Below are positions 25,550 through 34,890 of a DNA stretch of 64,000 nucleotides, piece by piece. Position numbers and translations under genes: made by a program. Every line of letters begins with the position of its first letter. Within the stretch, counting starts at the first letter, position 1. Source of the stretch: Oxalobacteraceae bacterium. Lineage in GTDB: Bacteria > Pseudomonadota > Gammaproteobacteria > Burkholderiales > Burkholderiaceae_D. The notes beneath the pieces were generated by a model. That model had not been told where the DNA came from. It saw only the letters and a program-made list of their open reading frames with translations, and did no database searches. The stretch is taken from contig JAJTGD010000013.1 in assembly GCA_021299035.1 (NCBI GenBank), forward strand, positions 87,720-151,719, given 5' to 3'.

Positions 25550-28500
25550 CAGCATGACCATCACGATAATTGTGGGTCTGCTGACGGTAGCGATCGGCGT
25601 GCTTATGATCGCGCTGCGCGCCGGCGTTGATCGTGAGGCTGACAAAGCGGGTACCCGCCGCGCCCTGCTCGATATCGGTCGCCTACGTGCTTCATTCGAC
25701 CAAGCAATCAGTACCATCGAGCGCAATATCGCTGATCGAAGCAAACGCTATGACATTCCCTGGGTGGTGCTGCTGCATGATGGCGATGAGGCAGTGCGTC
25801 CAGCAATTGAGCGCTGCGGACTATCGAATGTTCTGGCGGATGAATCACTCATACCGTCTCAAACCGGGCTGCATTGGCATCTATTCGATCGCGGTGTAGT
25901 GATCGAGCTGAATGCCGAGCAACTCGACGATGCCATCGCCAGCGATACCCAGGAAAAACGCTGGGAAGCCTTTATCGCCTTGTGCGGAAAGTACCGTCCG
26001 CAGCGTCCGCTGGATTCCGTCGTGATCGCAGTTCCGGCCGCCATGCTGGCCGATCGAAGCCCACAAGGACGCGAACATCTGCGTGCTCGCGCAGATGCGG
26101 CCAGTCGCCGTATTTGGATCGCACAAAATCGCTATGCCATGCGCTTCGCAGTGTATGTGGTGGTTACCGGATGCGAGCAACTACCGGGATTCAGCGACTT
26201 TGCACAAGCGCTACCGACTTCCATGCAAGACGGTATGCTGGGCTGGTCATCACCCCATCAGCCATCCACGTTATTCCAGGCAGGATGGATCGACGAGGCA
26301 TTTGATCAAGTAGAACAAAATTTAATCGAGAGTAGCGCCGAGTTATTCGCCTCACAGGCAATGCTGCGCTCAGCGACGGATGTGTTCTTGCTGCCTTCGC
26401 AAATCGCTGCACTACGCACAGGTGCGCGGGATTATCTCGACGCCTTGATGCGCCCGAATGCTTTCCACGAGCCGTTTTTCTTGCGCGGTATTTACCTGAG
26501 TGGAAACACCGAGCGACCGATGTTCCTGCGTGGGTTAATGGAGTCCAAGGTATTCGCAGAATTTGGCTTGTCGCGCGCTGCACACTCGCAAAAACTAGCG
26601 CGGCCACTGATGAGCCAGATCGGTCGCTGGCTAGCGGTCGGCATACCCATGGTGTATGCCTTCGGCATCATCCTCACCACGATACAGCTACAACGCGTGC
26701 TACCAGTACTGGCAGAGGGCTTGGAGGGCTTGAAACGAGATATCGAGTACCGTGCGCAAGCGAGTAACACTGGCGAGCGCATCGAGTTCGAGTGGTACCG
26801 TAAAACTGCCCTGCAGCTAATGATTGGCTTGGAAGAATTACAGTCACGTCGGATCAGCCGTACTACTGCGCTGTATGACCCCGGCTTCATCAACCCATTC
26901 ATGCCGGGATCGTGGCCGATGTTCGACGATGTGCGCGAGCGTGCTAAGCAACGCATCGCTAATGAATTTTCTGATCTAGGTGTCCGCACACTACAACAGG
27001 CGGTATACCGACGTACTGCTGAGCTGACCAATGCACCACTGAATCCGATTACTTACCACCTCACTGGTGGCAGCACCGATTGCGATGGTCCTCAGTTATT
27101 GAGCACTTCGCCCATGACTGGTGCCGTCGCAACGGTTGCGCTTGAACGCATGAACGAGTTCGTCACACTACAGCGCTATGCCAGTGATGTGACACGTTTG
27201 GAGACGAATGTCAGCAGCTTGCTACATCTCGGTACACCGCACAAGAATAGCCAATCATCGCTGCGTATGCTGGTACTCGATATGCTAGGTGCCGAGTTAC
27301 CCGGCGATCTCGAGGCAAGCGTCGTACTATTTCGTAATGCAGCCGCGAAAGAAATTACCCTAGTCGATCACGCTGCGGTCTCGCGCGCCGTCAGTTGTGG
27401 CTTTACGCGTGCGGCGCTGACGCTGAACCAACAGCTATTTGCCGACAACGCGCTGCTGCGTAATGAAGAGCGTGTTGTCAACGCCCGCAACGCCGTCATG
27501 AACCTATTCGGGGGCAAAGACGCGCCTAGCAGCAGCGAAGTCATTCAGAGCTACCGCCGCTTGCGTGATTCACTCAATGAACAACGTTCTTTACTTGCCA
27601 CCGGCTACGGCGCTTGGTTACTGCATGACGAACTGAAGCTTGGTCCGTCCTATGACAAGCTGATGAAGCAATTTGCTGATAACGATTTGATTAGCAATCC
27701 TGCAATCGCCGATATAGAACGCCGCTCGAAAGAAGATTTTTCCCGTGCTCGCCAGCGTTTTGTGGCGCTATTCGGTTCCGGTACGGAAATGGGTATCAGC
27801 GCTGAAGGCAAGCAAGGAAGCTTGCAGATGTCAGCCGAACGCTTGACCTTGCTGGCTGCACTCGATCATTTGTTAGCGCAACCTTTCATGCAACCGGCGG
27901 TCGGTGACGCCTTGGAAGTAACACCGCGTAACACGTTGGTTCAGTGGGATACCGATCAACTCGCACGTGCTGTCAAACTAGGCGAGGGACATCGCAAGTA
28001 TCTCACCGAAGACCTGCCGAAATTCCCGACTGGCATGCAAGAAGCTGTGCACGATCTGATCGACTACCAATATGCGCTAAGGCTGGTAGATTTAATTGGT
28101 CATGCCTATACCCGACTTGATCGCGGATCTGCCGCGTCCGATCACACACAGGCTTCATCGACATCCTATGAAATGGCCAGCCAGCAAGTCAGGAAGCTGG
28201 TGCTTCTCCTGAAAGGATTGGGTCAGGATGGCGAAGCCAACGCCCTACAATCGGTTCTTGTCAATGATGCTTCAGGTCGTCTAAAGCTACTTAATGATGC
28301 GTTGCAAAGCGCGCATCCCTATCAGATTCTGGACGACAGCGATGATGGGCGTAGTGAGTCGCGCGATCGCCTACAACTATTTGCACAGAGTGATGACGCT
28401 GTCGACTACCTAAGCAATCAGTTATCTTTGGTGCAGACGCTGTCTGCACAAGTACAACTACTACGTAGTGCCTTACCCGCAGATTCACGGACTAACGGCG

Positions 28501-29531
28501 ATCTGACACGCTGGCAAAGTATCGCGCGCGAAATAGAGCTACATACTGCCAAGGATCCGAAAGGTAGCTTACTGAAACTGGAACGTTTCATCAATGAATT
28601 GGCACGTGAGCTTGATGCACCAACCTGCCTTGCAGTGCTGCGGGCGCATGAACCGACCAAGCGCACCAACAACTATTTTGCAGAGCGTCATGCCGAGTTG
28701 CACCGCACAGTGAGTCGGCGCTGTCTTGCACTCGATCGTCGCTCCTTCGCTGAGCAATGGCGCACTTTCGCATCCGACTTCAATAAACTGCTAAAGGGTC
28801 ACCGTCCCTTTATCGGTAATCGAGCCACGCTACGACCTTCCGAGTTCCATACGATACCCCCGGCGGATCAAGCGGATGTAAGTGCATTAATGCAACGACT
28901 ACCGAATGTATCGCCTGAAGTATTCGCACGCAATAACATTCCCGAAGGTGCTGCAATACCTATTCGAGACTTCGCGGCGCAGGCTGCAAAAATCAGGCAG
29001 ACCATGGGATCACTGTTCCCGAATGATCCTGCTGCCCCAGCAGGCTTGGACGTGATGATTAAATTCCGTGCCAGTACCACCGGGGAACAAGACGGTAACA
29101 AGATCATTGACTGGTCGATCACGATCGGCGATCAAACCCTTAGCTTGCGCGATGCACCACGTGCGCTTCGTTGGCGAGTCGGTGAACCAGTACGAATCGC
29201 GTTGCGTTTCGCTAACGATGCACCGATCATGCCGCGCGCTGACCCGGATAATCCGTATCTGGAAGTCAGTCGTAAAACTGCGGTGTTCCGCTTTGAAGGA
29301 CCTTGGGCCTTGCTCGATATGCTACAGCTGATGCGCGCTAACGAGCTTTCCGACGCACGTAACTCGCTGTTAAAACTTGAGGTGCCAGTACAGGCAGACG
29401 AGCGAGATCCGACCTCGCGTGCAAGACCGGTGCGTGTATTCGTCGGTATCACGCTATCAGAGCCCGGCAAGACCACTGCCCTGACCTGGCCTTCGTACTT
29501 CCCCGAGCGTGCACCAATACTGGAACGATGA
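25542..29531 (+). CDS. tssM: T6SS inner-membrane channel protein TssM (IcmF-like)
   Basis: 1329 residues. Start GTG at 25542 is chosen for the GGAGG six bases before it; ATG 25554 is an alternative. One N-terminal helix (about 8-24), a cytoplasmic IcmF domain, a second membrane segment (LAVGIPMVYAFGIILTT, about residue 365-385) and a large periplasmic region ending in the TssJ-binding beta domain. Where most homologues have a Walker A loop after PWxLxxG, this one reads WVVLLHDGDEAVRP, so the nucleotide site is degenerate, as in some characterised TssMs. Only one helix precedes the cytoplasmic domain instead of two. Confidence 0.95.
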   Translation: MDNSMTITIIVGLLTVAIGVLMIALRAGVDREADKAGTRRALLDIGRLRASFDQAISTIERNIADRSKRYDIPWVVLLHDGDEAVRPAIERCGLSNVLADESLIPSQTGLHWHLFDRGVVIELNAEQLDDAIASDTQEKRWEAFIALCGKYRPQRPLDSVVIAVPAAMLADRSPQGREHLRARADAASRRIWIAQNRYAMRFAVYVVVTGCEQLPGFSDFAQALPTSMQDGMLGWSSPHQPSTLFQAGWIDEAFDQVEQNLIESSAELFASQAMLRSATDVFLLPSQIAALRTGARDYLDALMRPNAFHEPFFLRGIYLSGNTERPMFLRGLMESKVFAEFGLSRAAHSQKLARPLMSQIGRWLAVGIPMVYAFGIILTTIQLQRVLPVLAEGLEGLKRDIEYRAQASNTGERIEFEWYRKTALQLMIGLEELQSRRISRTTALYDPGFINPFMPGSWPMFDDVRERAKQRIANEFSDLGVRTLQQAVYRRTAELTNAPLNPITYHLTGGSTDCDGPQLLSTSPMTGAVATVALERMNEFVTLQRYASDVTRLETNVSSLLHLGTPHKNSQSSLRMLVLDMLGAELPGDLEASVVLFRNAAAKEITLVDHAAVSRAVSCGFTRAALTLNQQLFADNALLRNEERVVNARNAVMNLFGGKDAPSSSEVIQSYRRLRDSLNEQRSLLATGYGAWLLHDELKLGPSYDKLMKQFADNDLISNPAIADIERRSKEDFSRARQRFVALFGSGTEMGISAEGKQGSLQMSAERLTLLAALDHLLAQPFMQPAVGDALEVTPRNTLVQWDTDQLARAVKLGEGHRKYLTEDLPKFPTGMQEAVHDLIDYQYALRLVDLIGHAYTRLDRGSAASDHTQASSTSYEMASQQVRKLVLLLKGLGQDGEANALQSVLVNDASGRLKLLNDALQSAHPYQILDDSDDGRSESRDRLQLFAQSDDAVDYLSNQLSLVQTLSAQVQLLRSALPADSRTNGDLTRWQSIAREIELHTAKDPKGSLLKLERFINELARELDAPTCLAVLRAHEPTKRTNNYFAERHAELHRTVSRRCLALDRRSFAEQWRTFASDFNKLLKGHRPFIGNRATLRPSEFHTIPPADQADVSALMQRLPNVSPEVFARNNIPEGAAIPIRDFAAQAAKIRQTMGSLFPNDPAAPAGLDVMIKFRASTTGEQDGNKIIDWSITIGDQTLSLRDAPRALRWRVGEPVRIALRFANDAPIMPRADPDNPYLEVSRKTAVFRFEGPWALLDMLQLMRANELSDARNSLLKLEVPVQADERDPTSRARPVRVFVGITLSEPGKTTALTWPSYFPERAPILER

Positions 29532-30634
29532 TGCGCGAAATCGACTTCGACGGCTTACTTCAGCAATTGCTCCTACCGGTCTCCGCTGCTGAACCGGCAG
29601 GGCGATGGATGCGCTACGAGCCGTCCTTCAGCGAGTTGAGCCGCTTACGTGAAGAAGACGACCCAAACCTGCCCATGGGAGATTGGGAAAGGCCGCTACA
29701 AAAAGCTAACTGGGCTGAGGTTGCTGAAGTAAGTATTCGATTGCTGGAAAAAGACAGTAAGGATTTTCAGGTGGCCGCATGGCTGACTGATGCCTGGATA
29801 CGCACGCATTCCTGGCAAGGTCTGTGTGCTGGCCTACAACTACTGAATGGCATTGCCGAGCGATTCTGGCGTGCCGCCTGGCCCGCGCTGGATGATGATG
29901 ACGCTGACCGTCGGTTAGCGCCCTTCATCTGGATGAACAATAACCTGCCGCGCACCATTAGCCTCAGTACCTTGCTGCTCCCAGTATCGCTGCAGCGAGA
30001 GCAAGCGCTGAGGCTAGTCGATTGGGACAGCGCGCCGCTGATCGATGACGCCAAAGCTGAGTCCAAGAATTCATCGCCTCCACGGACTAGCCGCCGTGCG
30101 CTGCGCGAACAGGTACGCGCGAGTGATAGCACATTTCTGCAATCGATCGTCCGTCAGGCAGATGAGGCCAGCGCAGAGCTGAAGCGATTGACGCATTTTT
30201 TGGATGCGCAGCTACGTGATGAATCACCTTCGCTGTCGAAGCTCGCCACGGCGATCGACAATGCCCGTCAGGCAGCACAAGCGCTGCTGCCACCGAGTGA
30301 AGCCTTCAGCTTACCTACGCCAAGCCCCACGGATGCCGCTGGCCTGGCTGGCTTTACTAGCGGCACAGCAAACCCAACCGCAAGCTTGCCAACCACTGAG
30401 CATTTGGCATTGCTGGACCCTAGCACGCAACGCGCACAAGCCTATGCCGCGCTTACCGACATTGCGGCTTTACTCAAAAAGATCGAGCCGACTAGCCCAA
30501 CGCCTTACATGATCGAGCGCGCGCTGGCGCTGGGCGCAATGCCATTTCCCGAAATGATCGTCGCCATCAACACAAGTGCGGGATCGATCGATCGGTTTTT
30601 CGAGTTGCTAGGGATCAGCCAGCCGAAAAAGTAG
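29528..30634 (+). CDS. tssA: T6SS cap/baseplate protein TssA
   Basis: 368 residues with the ImpA N-terminal domain: GRWMRYEPSFSELSRLREEDDPNLPMGDWE, then KDFQVAAWLTDAWIRTHSWQGL and the C-terminal RALALGAMPFPEMI helix. TssA primes sheath polymerisation and stabilises the distal end. Last gene of the operon; it converges on the flagellin gene with five bases between stops, so no obvious terminator fits. Confidence 0.94.
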   Translation: MMREIDFDGLLQQLLLPVSAAEPAGRWMRYEPSFSELSRLREEDDPNLPMGDWERPLQKANWAEVAEVSIRLLEKDSKDFQVAAWLTDAWIRTHSWQGLCAGLQLLNGIAERFWRAAWPALDDDDADRRLAPFIWMNNNLPRTISLSTLLLPVSLQREQALRLVDWDSAPLIDDAKAESKNSSPPRTSRRALREQVRASDSTFLQSIVRQADEASAELKRLTHFLDAQLRDESPSLSKLATAIDNARQAAQALLPPSEAFSLPTPSPTDAAGLAGFTSGTANPTASLPTTEHLALLDPSTQRAQAYAALTDIAALLKKIEPTSPTPYMIERALALGAMPFPEMIVAINTSAGSIDRFFELLGISQPKK

Positions 30635-30639
30635 GCGCT

Positions 30640-32745
30640 CTAGCCGGTATAGGGCTTGAGAAGATAAGACACTACCTGTTTAGACATCAAATTGGCTTGC
30701 GCCACCATCGCCGCCGAAGCGTTCTTACGAATCTCCGCTGATGCTAGATTCGCCGCTTCAGCAGCAAGATCGGCATTCATGACATTGCCGTATGCGGTCG
30801 AGCGAATTGTCGACTGATTGGTATTGAGCGTTTTCCGGTAATCGAGCACATTATTCTGCGCACCGACCAAAGCTTGGTAAGACGATACCATATCAATCGC
30901 TTTATCAATCACCGTCAACGCATTACTACCGCCGGTTTGCGTGGATATATTCAACGCAGCGATTTTCGTGTCATCCGCAGAACCGCCATAGGTACCCGCA
31001 CGAAAACCCAGGGTTTGCATGTTCGTGGCACCGTTGGTGCCAGCAGCCAATGTGAATGTTGCACTTGAGCTGAGCTTGACGGTAGAAATGAAAGCCATCG
31101 CTCCTGCGGTCGTTGCTGCAGCCCCGGTCAGCCCAACGCCTCCGAGCCCTATACTCTCGCCGGAAACTGCCGCGCCACCGCTGCTAACGCCGATCGATAT
31201 ATTGCGTCCATCGGCAGCAGTCATTGTCAGTCCCGAACCGTTATTGGCTACGACAACACCGGTCTGACCCGCATACGGCTGAAGCGCGGTGACAATTTCA
31301 TCGAGACTAGTACTGGCGGTGAAACTGACGCCAATCGTCGTGCCATTCAGATAAATCGAGTCGACGGCACCCGCACTAAAGCTCGAGCCTATCAAGGTAT
31401 TGTTGTTTGCCGTTGCTGTGACACCAGTACTGGCCGACTGACGGTTGATTGCGGCCGCAATCGAAATGGCACTCGAAGCTTTGGTTGATGATGTTGTCGT
31501 TGCGACAGTACTAGTATCGTCCGAGTTGAATGCAGCACCGATCGTATAGCCGTTGATTGTCAGATCGCCGGATGACAACGTGGTGGGTGCTGTAGTTGAG
31601 CCCGAGCGTGCTGTCGATGTCACTTGCGCAGTATTCGCCGAGTAGGTTCCAGCAACCAGTCCAGCATTGCTCATGGTTTTTCCAATCTGGCTGGCAAGCG
31701 TGATGCTGCTGCTAGCTAAACTCCGCAGAGTGTAGCTACCGGAGTAGGTAGCGTTGGCTGCTAACCCTGTGACCGATGAAGCCAAGGTGCTGGCGATCGT
31801 GATGTTCCTTCCGTCAGCTGCAGTCAGTGTGACGCCGCGCGATGAATCCCCTCCGTCGCTGGCCGTGACGCCGGTCTGACCTGCATTCAGATTGATGGCA
31901 GTGATCACTGCCGCACGATTTGTGTCTAGGGTGTCGCCAGCGTTCAAGGTGAGCGCAATATCCACGCCGTTAATCGTGACAGTACCGGCAGCTGCGCCGA
32001 CCGTTGACATGCTTGCGCCAGCAACCTGCGTGGTGCCAACCTTTGCCTCGACATTGGAAGTAGCACTAACTCTGTTGATTGCTGCCGCCTTGGCAATCGC
32101 GCTAGTGGATTTAGATGCAAATGAGTAGTTATCGTCGGTGGTCAGGGTGGCGCCGACTGTGACGCCATTGATCAAGACATCACCTGAGCTGAGCGCGGAT
32201 GGCGAGCTAGCACCTTGCGATGAGAGCGTAATCGTATCGCCTTTACCCAACGCGCTGGTACCCGCAGAAAAGAGTTTCACCACGGATGTGTCGGTGCTAT
32301 CCACACCGGTCTGAATTTTGAGCGATGGCGTGGAACCATCAAGTAGCGAAATGCCGTTGTAGGTAGACGCACTGACTACCGAGTTGATATCTGTCAGATA
32401 GGACTGCAGCAAGGTCTGGTTGCTGGTTCGGGTCGCGGCGCTAGTCGTACCAGTTGATGAGGATAGCGCCAGATCGCGCATTTTGGTCAGCGTGGAAGCA
32501 ATGCTGGTCAGTCCCTTGTCGGCAGACTGAACCATCGAAATGGCCGAGTTGATGTTGTCGATCGCTTTGACGTGCGAGGAAACCTGCGCCTTCAGGCGAT
32601 TCGCCAGCATCAAGCCAGCCGGATCATCTTTCGCGTTATTAATCCGTAACGTCGTACTAATCCGCTCGGTAGCCTGCGCTGCATCGCGCGTCGCATTACT
32701 CAATGCGACGGCAGAACTGCGGGCTACATCGTTCATCACGATCAT
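30640..32745 (-). CDS. fliC: Large flagellin with expanded variable domain
   Basis: 701 residues from ATG 32745 (GGAG six bases upstream). N-terminal D0/D1 helices (1-140, ISTTLRINNAKDDPAGLMLANRLKAQV) and C-terminal D1/D0 helices (about 615-701) flank an expanded, Thr/Ser/Ala-rich D2/D3 region. That region contains two copies of a flagellin-IN-like block, recognisable by SSGDxxINGxTxGA, AGQTGV and TAADGRNI. No other flagellar gene is in the window, so it is a solitary flagellin next to the T6SS. Most flagellins of this class are far shorter; the size comes from the duplicated middle. Confidence 0.93.
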   Translation of the reverse strand: MIVMNDVARSSAVALSNATRDAAQATERISTTLRINNAKDDPAGLMLANRLKAQVSSHVKAIDNINSAISMVQSADKGLTSIASTLTKMRDLALSSSTGTTSAATRTSNQTLLQSYLTDINSVVSASTYNGISLLDGSTPSLKIQTGVDSTDTSVVKLFSAGTSALGKGDTITLSSQGASSPSALSSGDVLINGVTVGATLTTDDNYSFASKSTSAIAKAAAINRVSATSNVEAKVGTTQVAGASMSTVGAAAGTVTINGVDIALTLNAGDTLDTNRAAVITAINLNAGQTGVTASDGGDSSRGVTLTAADGRNITIASTLASSVTGLAANATYSGSYTLRSLASSSITLASQIGKTMSNAGLVAGTYSANTAQVTSTARSGSTTAPTTLSSGDLTINGYTIGAAFNSDDTSTVATTTSSTKASSAISIAAAINRQSASTGVTATANNNTLIGSSFSAGAVDSIYLNGTTIGVSFTASTSLDEIVTALQPYAGQTGVVVANNGSGLTMTAADGRNISIGVSSGGAAVSGESIGLGGVGLTGAAATTAGAMAFISTVKLSSSATFTLAAGTNGATNMQTLGFRAGTYGGSADDTKIAALNISTQTGGSNALTVIDKAIDMVSSYQALVGAQNNVLDYRKTLNTNQSTIRSTAYGNVMNADLAAEAANLASAEIRKNASAAMVAQANLMSKQVVSYLLKPYTG

Positions 32746-32806
32746 TGCAATCTCCACCGGGCCATCTCAACGCGGTCGAGGGTAGCAAGAAAAAACAGCA
32801 ATTCGG

Positions 32807-32875
32807 AAAACTTTAGCGCTTTTTACGGCGATTACATCGATTTACGCATGTTACGGTTGAAGTCGCTAAAGTTTT
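32807..32875. promoter_or_regulatory. Perfect 12-bp inverted repeat upstream of flagellin
   Basis: AAAACTTTAGCG (32807-32818) and CGCTAAAGTTTT (32864-32875) are exact reverse complements separated by 45 bp, about 60-130 bp ahead of the flagellin start. Each arm contains TAAAGTTT, the -35 element of flagellar sigma-28 promoters, one per strand. The minus-strand copy is correctly oriented for the flagellin gene, but its expected -10 (GCCGATAA) is poor. Confidence 0.5.
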
Positions 32876-32953
32876 TCGATGCGGCGTTTCGGGCAATTTT
32901 TCCCAAAAAGTTAGCAATTGCGCTCATCGCAGAACCTCACAAAGCGACCAGAC

Positions 32954-32987
32954 AAAAAAAATCCCAACCGACTGGTTGGGATTTTTT
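32954..32987 (-). terminator. Rho-independent terminator after parDE
   Basis: Stem TCCCAACC/GGTTGGGA with a four-base loop, A-run on one side and T-run on the other, so it can work in both directions. It lies 98 bp beyond the parE stop on the minus strand. The core, with flanking A and T runs, is identical to the terminator at 33723-33755. Confidence 0.85.
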
Positions 32988-33084
32988 GGGATCCTGATAG
33001 CGCTTGGACCTTAGATTGCTCTCTACTCAAATAGGATTAGGCATACCGTAACCGACAACACCAAGAAAAAGGTGACAGGGTGAG

Positions 33085-33375
33085 CTACAACTGACGCGCC
33101 ACATCCATTCGATGATGCAGGACGCGAACCACGAGAATGCCATCCTGGGTCGTTTGAAAGTAGATCATGTGCCGCTCAACACTGCGCCGCCGATAACCTT
33201 GTCGAATGTGATCGCAGGCCGGTGCAGTTTTAGGTGACTGAGACAGGGCTTCAAATGCCGCCGCCAGGGTATCGATATAGCGATCTGCCTGCTGCGCACC
33301 CCAGCGCTCAAGGGTATATGTCCAGATTAATTCGAGGTCGCGCTCGGCGGCTGGTGTCAGGCGGTACTCAGCCAT
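33085..33375 (-). CDS. parE: ParE-type toxin of the RelE superfamily
   Basis: 96 residues from ATG 33375 (MAEYRLTPAAERDLELIW), overlapping parD by 8 bp; the open frame extends upstream but homologues begin here. Seen: AERDLELIWTYTLERWG, RYIDTLAAAFEALSQSP, and the C-terminal MIYFQTTQDGILVVRVLHHRMD. ParE toxins act on DNA gyrase. The antitoxin-first order and overlap are standard for parDE. Confidence 0.9.
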   Translation of the reverse strand: MAEYRLTPAAERDLELIWTYTLERWGAQQADRYIDTLAAAFEALSQSPKTAPACDHIRQGYRRRSVERHMIYFQTTQDGILVVRVLHHRMDVARQL

Positions 33376-33613
33376 TGGCCGAGCGCATTCTTTGCTTGAA
33401 AGCGGCGGCATCAAAAGGCTTGGGCTCGCCACTAGCCTCGCCCTCGATCAGTGCGGCGCGGATGCCTTCAATCTCGAAACTGCGCTCCTGTTCCCGCCGG
33501 ATCAGGTCTCGAATGTACTCGCTGTCATTGGTGTAGTGGCCCGCGTCAATCTGGGCTTTGACCCAGTGATCTTGTTGCTCTGTCAGGGTAATAGTCTTTC
33601 GAACGGTTCCCAT
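33368..33613 (-). CDS. parD: ParD-type antitoxin
   Basis: 81 residues from ATG 33613, with AGAGGAAG upstream. N-terminal ribbon-helix-helix (VRKTITLTEQQDHWVKAQIDAGHYTNDSEYIRDLIR) binds the operator; the C-terminal part wraps ParE. Length and sequence pattern are typical. Overlaps the toxin gene. Confidence 0.92.
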   Translation of the reverse strand: MGTVRKTITLTEQQDHWVKAQIDAGHYTNDSEYIRDLIRREQERSFEIEGIRAALIEGEASGEPKPFDAAAFKQRMRSANG

Positions 33614-33722
33614 GGCTGGGCTTCCTCTGAAGTGATCGTTGTACAGCAATTTATCATATTATTGGTGCAAAATAGCGGACCGCGACAATCAGGCAACAGA
33701 AGGTTTACAGCAAAAAGTAGGC

Positions 33723-33755
33723 AAAAAAAATCCCAACCGACTGGTTGGGATTTTT
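33723..33755 (-). terminator. Rho-independent terminator after the xoxFJ unit
   Basis: Same sequence as the terminator at 32954-32987 over about 34 bases including both A and T runs. It lies 41 bp beyond the last stop of the xox region and just upstream of parD. Confidence 0.85.
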
Positions 33756-33795
33756 GTCGTTCAGGGCGCTCGGCCCTGCGAATTACGTATTCTGT

Positions 33796-33914
33796 TTATT
33801 TGCGCTGTATCGTCTCGAGAAACTTCACGATGTTTTGAATATCGCCATCGGATAGCGTGCCACCCCAAGTCGGCATGCCAAGATCAGGGCGGCCGTTGGT
33901 GATCGTGGTAACAG
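33796..33914 (-). pseudogene. Frameshifted C-terminal cytochrome c remnant
   Basis: In the reading frame offset from the upstream xoxJ-like ORF, codons give VTTITNGRPDLGMPTW, then GGTLSDGDIQNIVKFLETIQ to a TAA at 33796-33798. This is the C-terminal third of a class I cytochrome c, including the axial Met region. The CxxCH haem motif and the roughly 40-60 residues that normally separate it from this segment are missing; the xoxJ frame ends FNSRC right at the junction. So an internal deletion probably removed the haem site and shifted the frame. A sequencing or assembly gap is the alternative. Confidence 0.75.
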
Positions 33915-34876
33915 CGGCTGTTGAACATCGCCTTCACGTCTTCAAGGTTGATGTCGTTTACCTTGATCATGTTCGCGCGCCAGTCAGCCTTGGCACCACC
34001 TGCGGCCATCATGCCCGCTGCATCTTTGTGAGCCGCTTGCGTGGCACGTGCCAGTGTGCTGCCACCAGCGACTTGATCAGTAATTGCGTTCCATGAACCT
34101 TTCGCATCCAGCATCACAGGCGCGGTTTGCGGGAAGGCGTATTTTTCCTGGAGCTTTTTGATCTCGGGTTGCAACTCGGTCAGTGCCTGATCAATCTTGG
34201 CTTTCAGCTCAGGATTTTTCTTTGAAACTGCAACAGCCACCTGCCCATTTAAACCCTGGCCTGCAACCGGCGTGACCTTCCAACGTTCAGCATACTGCTT
34301 GAGGTTAGCGTATCCCGCGCTCGGACCCCAAAGCACGGCGACATCAATCTCACCTTTATCGAGTGCTGCCAACACCGCGTCTTGTTCGCGATAATTGTGG
34401 CAGTCATAACCCGTCTCATTCGAGAGGACGATATGCGGGGTAGATCCGTGCAACACGCCAATGCGCTTGCCCTTCAGATCTTCCAAACCGCTGAATTTGA
34501 ACGATGAAGGTGCCACAACGGCATAGCCGACATCGAGAAAGGCGCGGGTTTTTTCCAAACCACGCATCTTGTAATCCGCATTTGCGGGCAAAGCAAAATA
34601 GGCGTCGCACATGTCCATGGTGTTGCGGACAGCGCGACGCTGGTTATACGTCAACCACCAAACATATTCGGCGGAAGCACCCAAGCGCTGCACAACCATA
34701 TCTGCCAGCTCGACATACAGACCCTTTTCCGCACCTTCCGACTTACTGAAAGGCAGGTTGTCGGGATCAGTACAGATCTTGATAGTGTCTGCAGACGCCA
34801 GCGGCGCAGCACACACACCCGTCACCAAAGCGACGGCAGACCAAAAGCGAGCACGGTTGTAAAGCGACTTGGGCAT
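33884..34876 (-). CDS. xoxJ: XoxJ-like periplasmic binding protein with truncated cytochrome c tail
   Basis: 330 residues from ATG 34876; a GTG six bases earlier is also in frame. Signal peptide ends ASADTIKICTD. The body is the quinoprotein-dehydrogenase-associated substrate-binding-like family (PDNLPFSKSEG, GLYVELADMVVQRLGA), thought to help mature or activate XoxF/MxaF enzymes. Residues from about 300 (VNDINLEDVKAMFNSRC) begin a cytochrome c domain that is cut short and continues out of frame in the next entry. XoxG-XoxJ fusions are known (cytochrome cGJ of Methylacidiphilum); here the J part is N-terminal. Confidence 0.85.
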   Translation of the reverse strand: MPKSLYNRARFWSAVALVTGVCAAPLASADTIKICTDPDNLPFSKSEGAEKGLYVELADMVVQRLGASAEYVWWLTYNQRRAVRNTMDMCDAYFALPANADYKMRGLEKTRAFLDVGYAVVAPSSFKFSGLEDLKGKRIGVLHGSTPHIVLSNETGYDCHNYREQDAVLAALDKGEIDVAVLWGPSAGYANLKQYAERWKVTPVAGQGLNGQVAVAVSKKNPELKAKIDQALTELQPEIKKLQEKYAFPQTAPVMLDAKGSWNAITDQVAGGSTLARATQAAHKDAAGMMAAGGAKADWRANMIKVNDINLEDVKAMFNSRCYHDHQRPP

Positions 34877-34890
34877 TTCCACTCTCCGAA

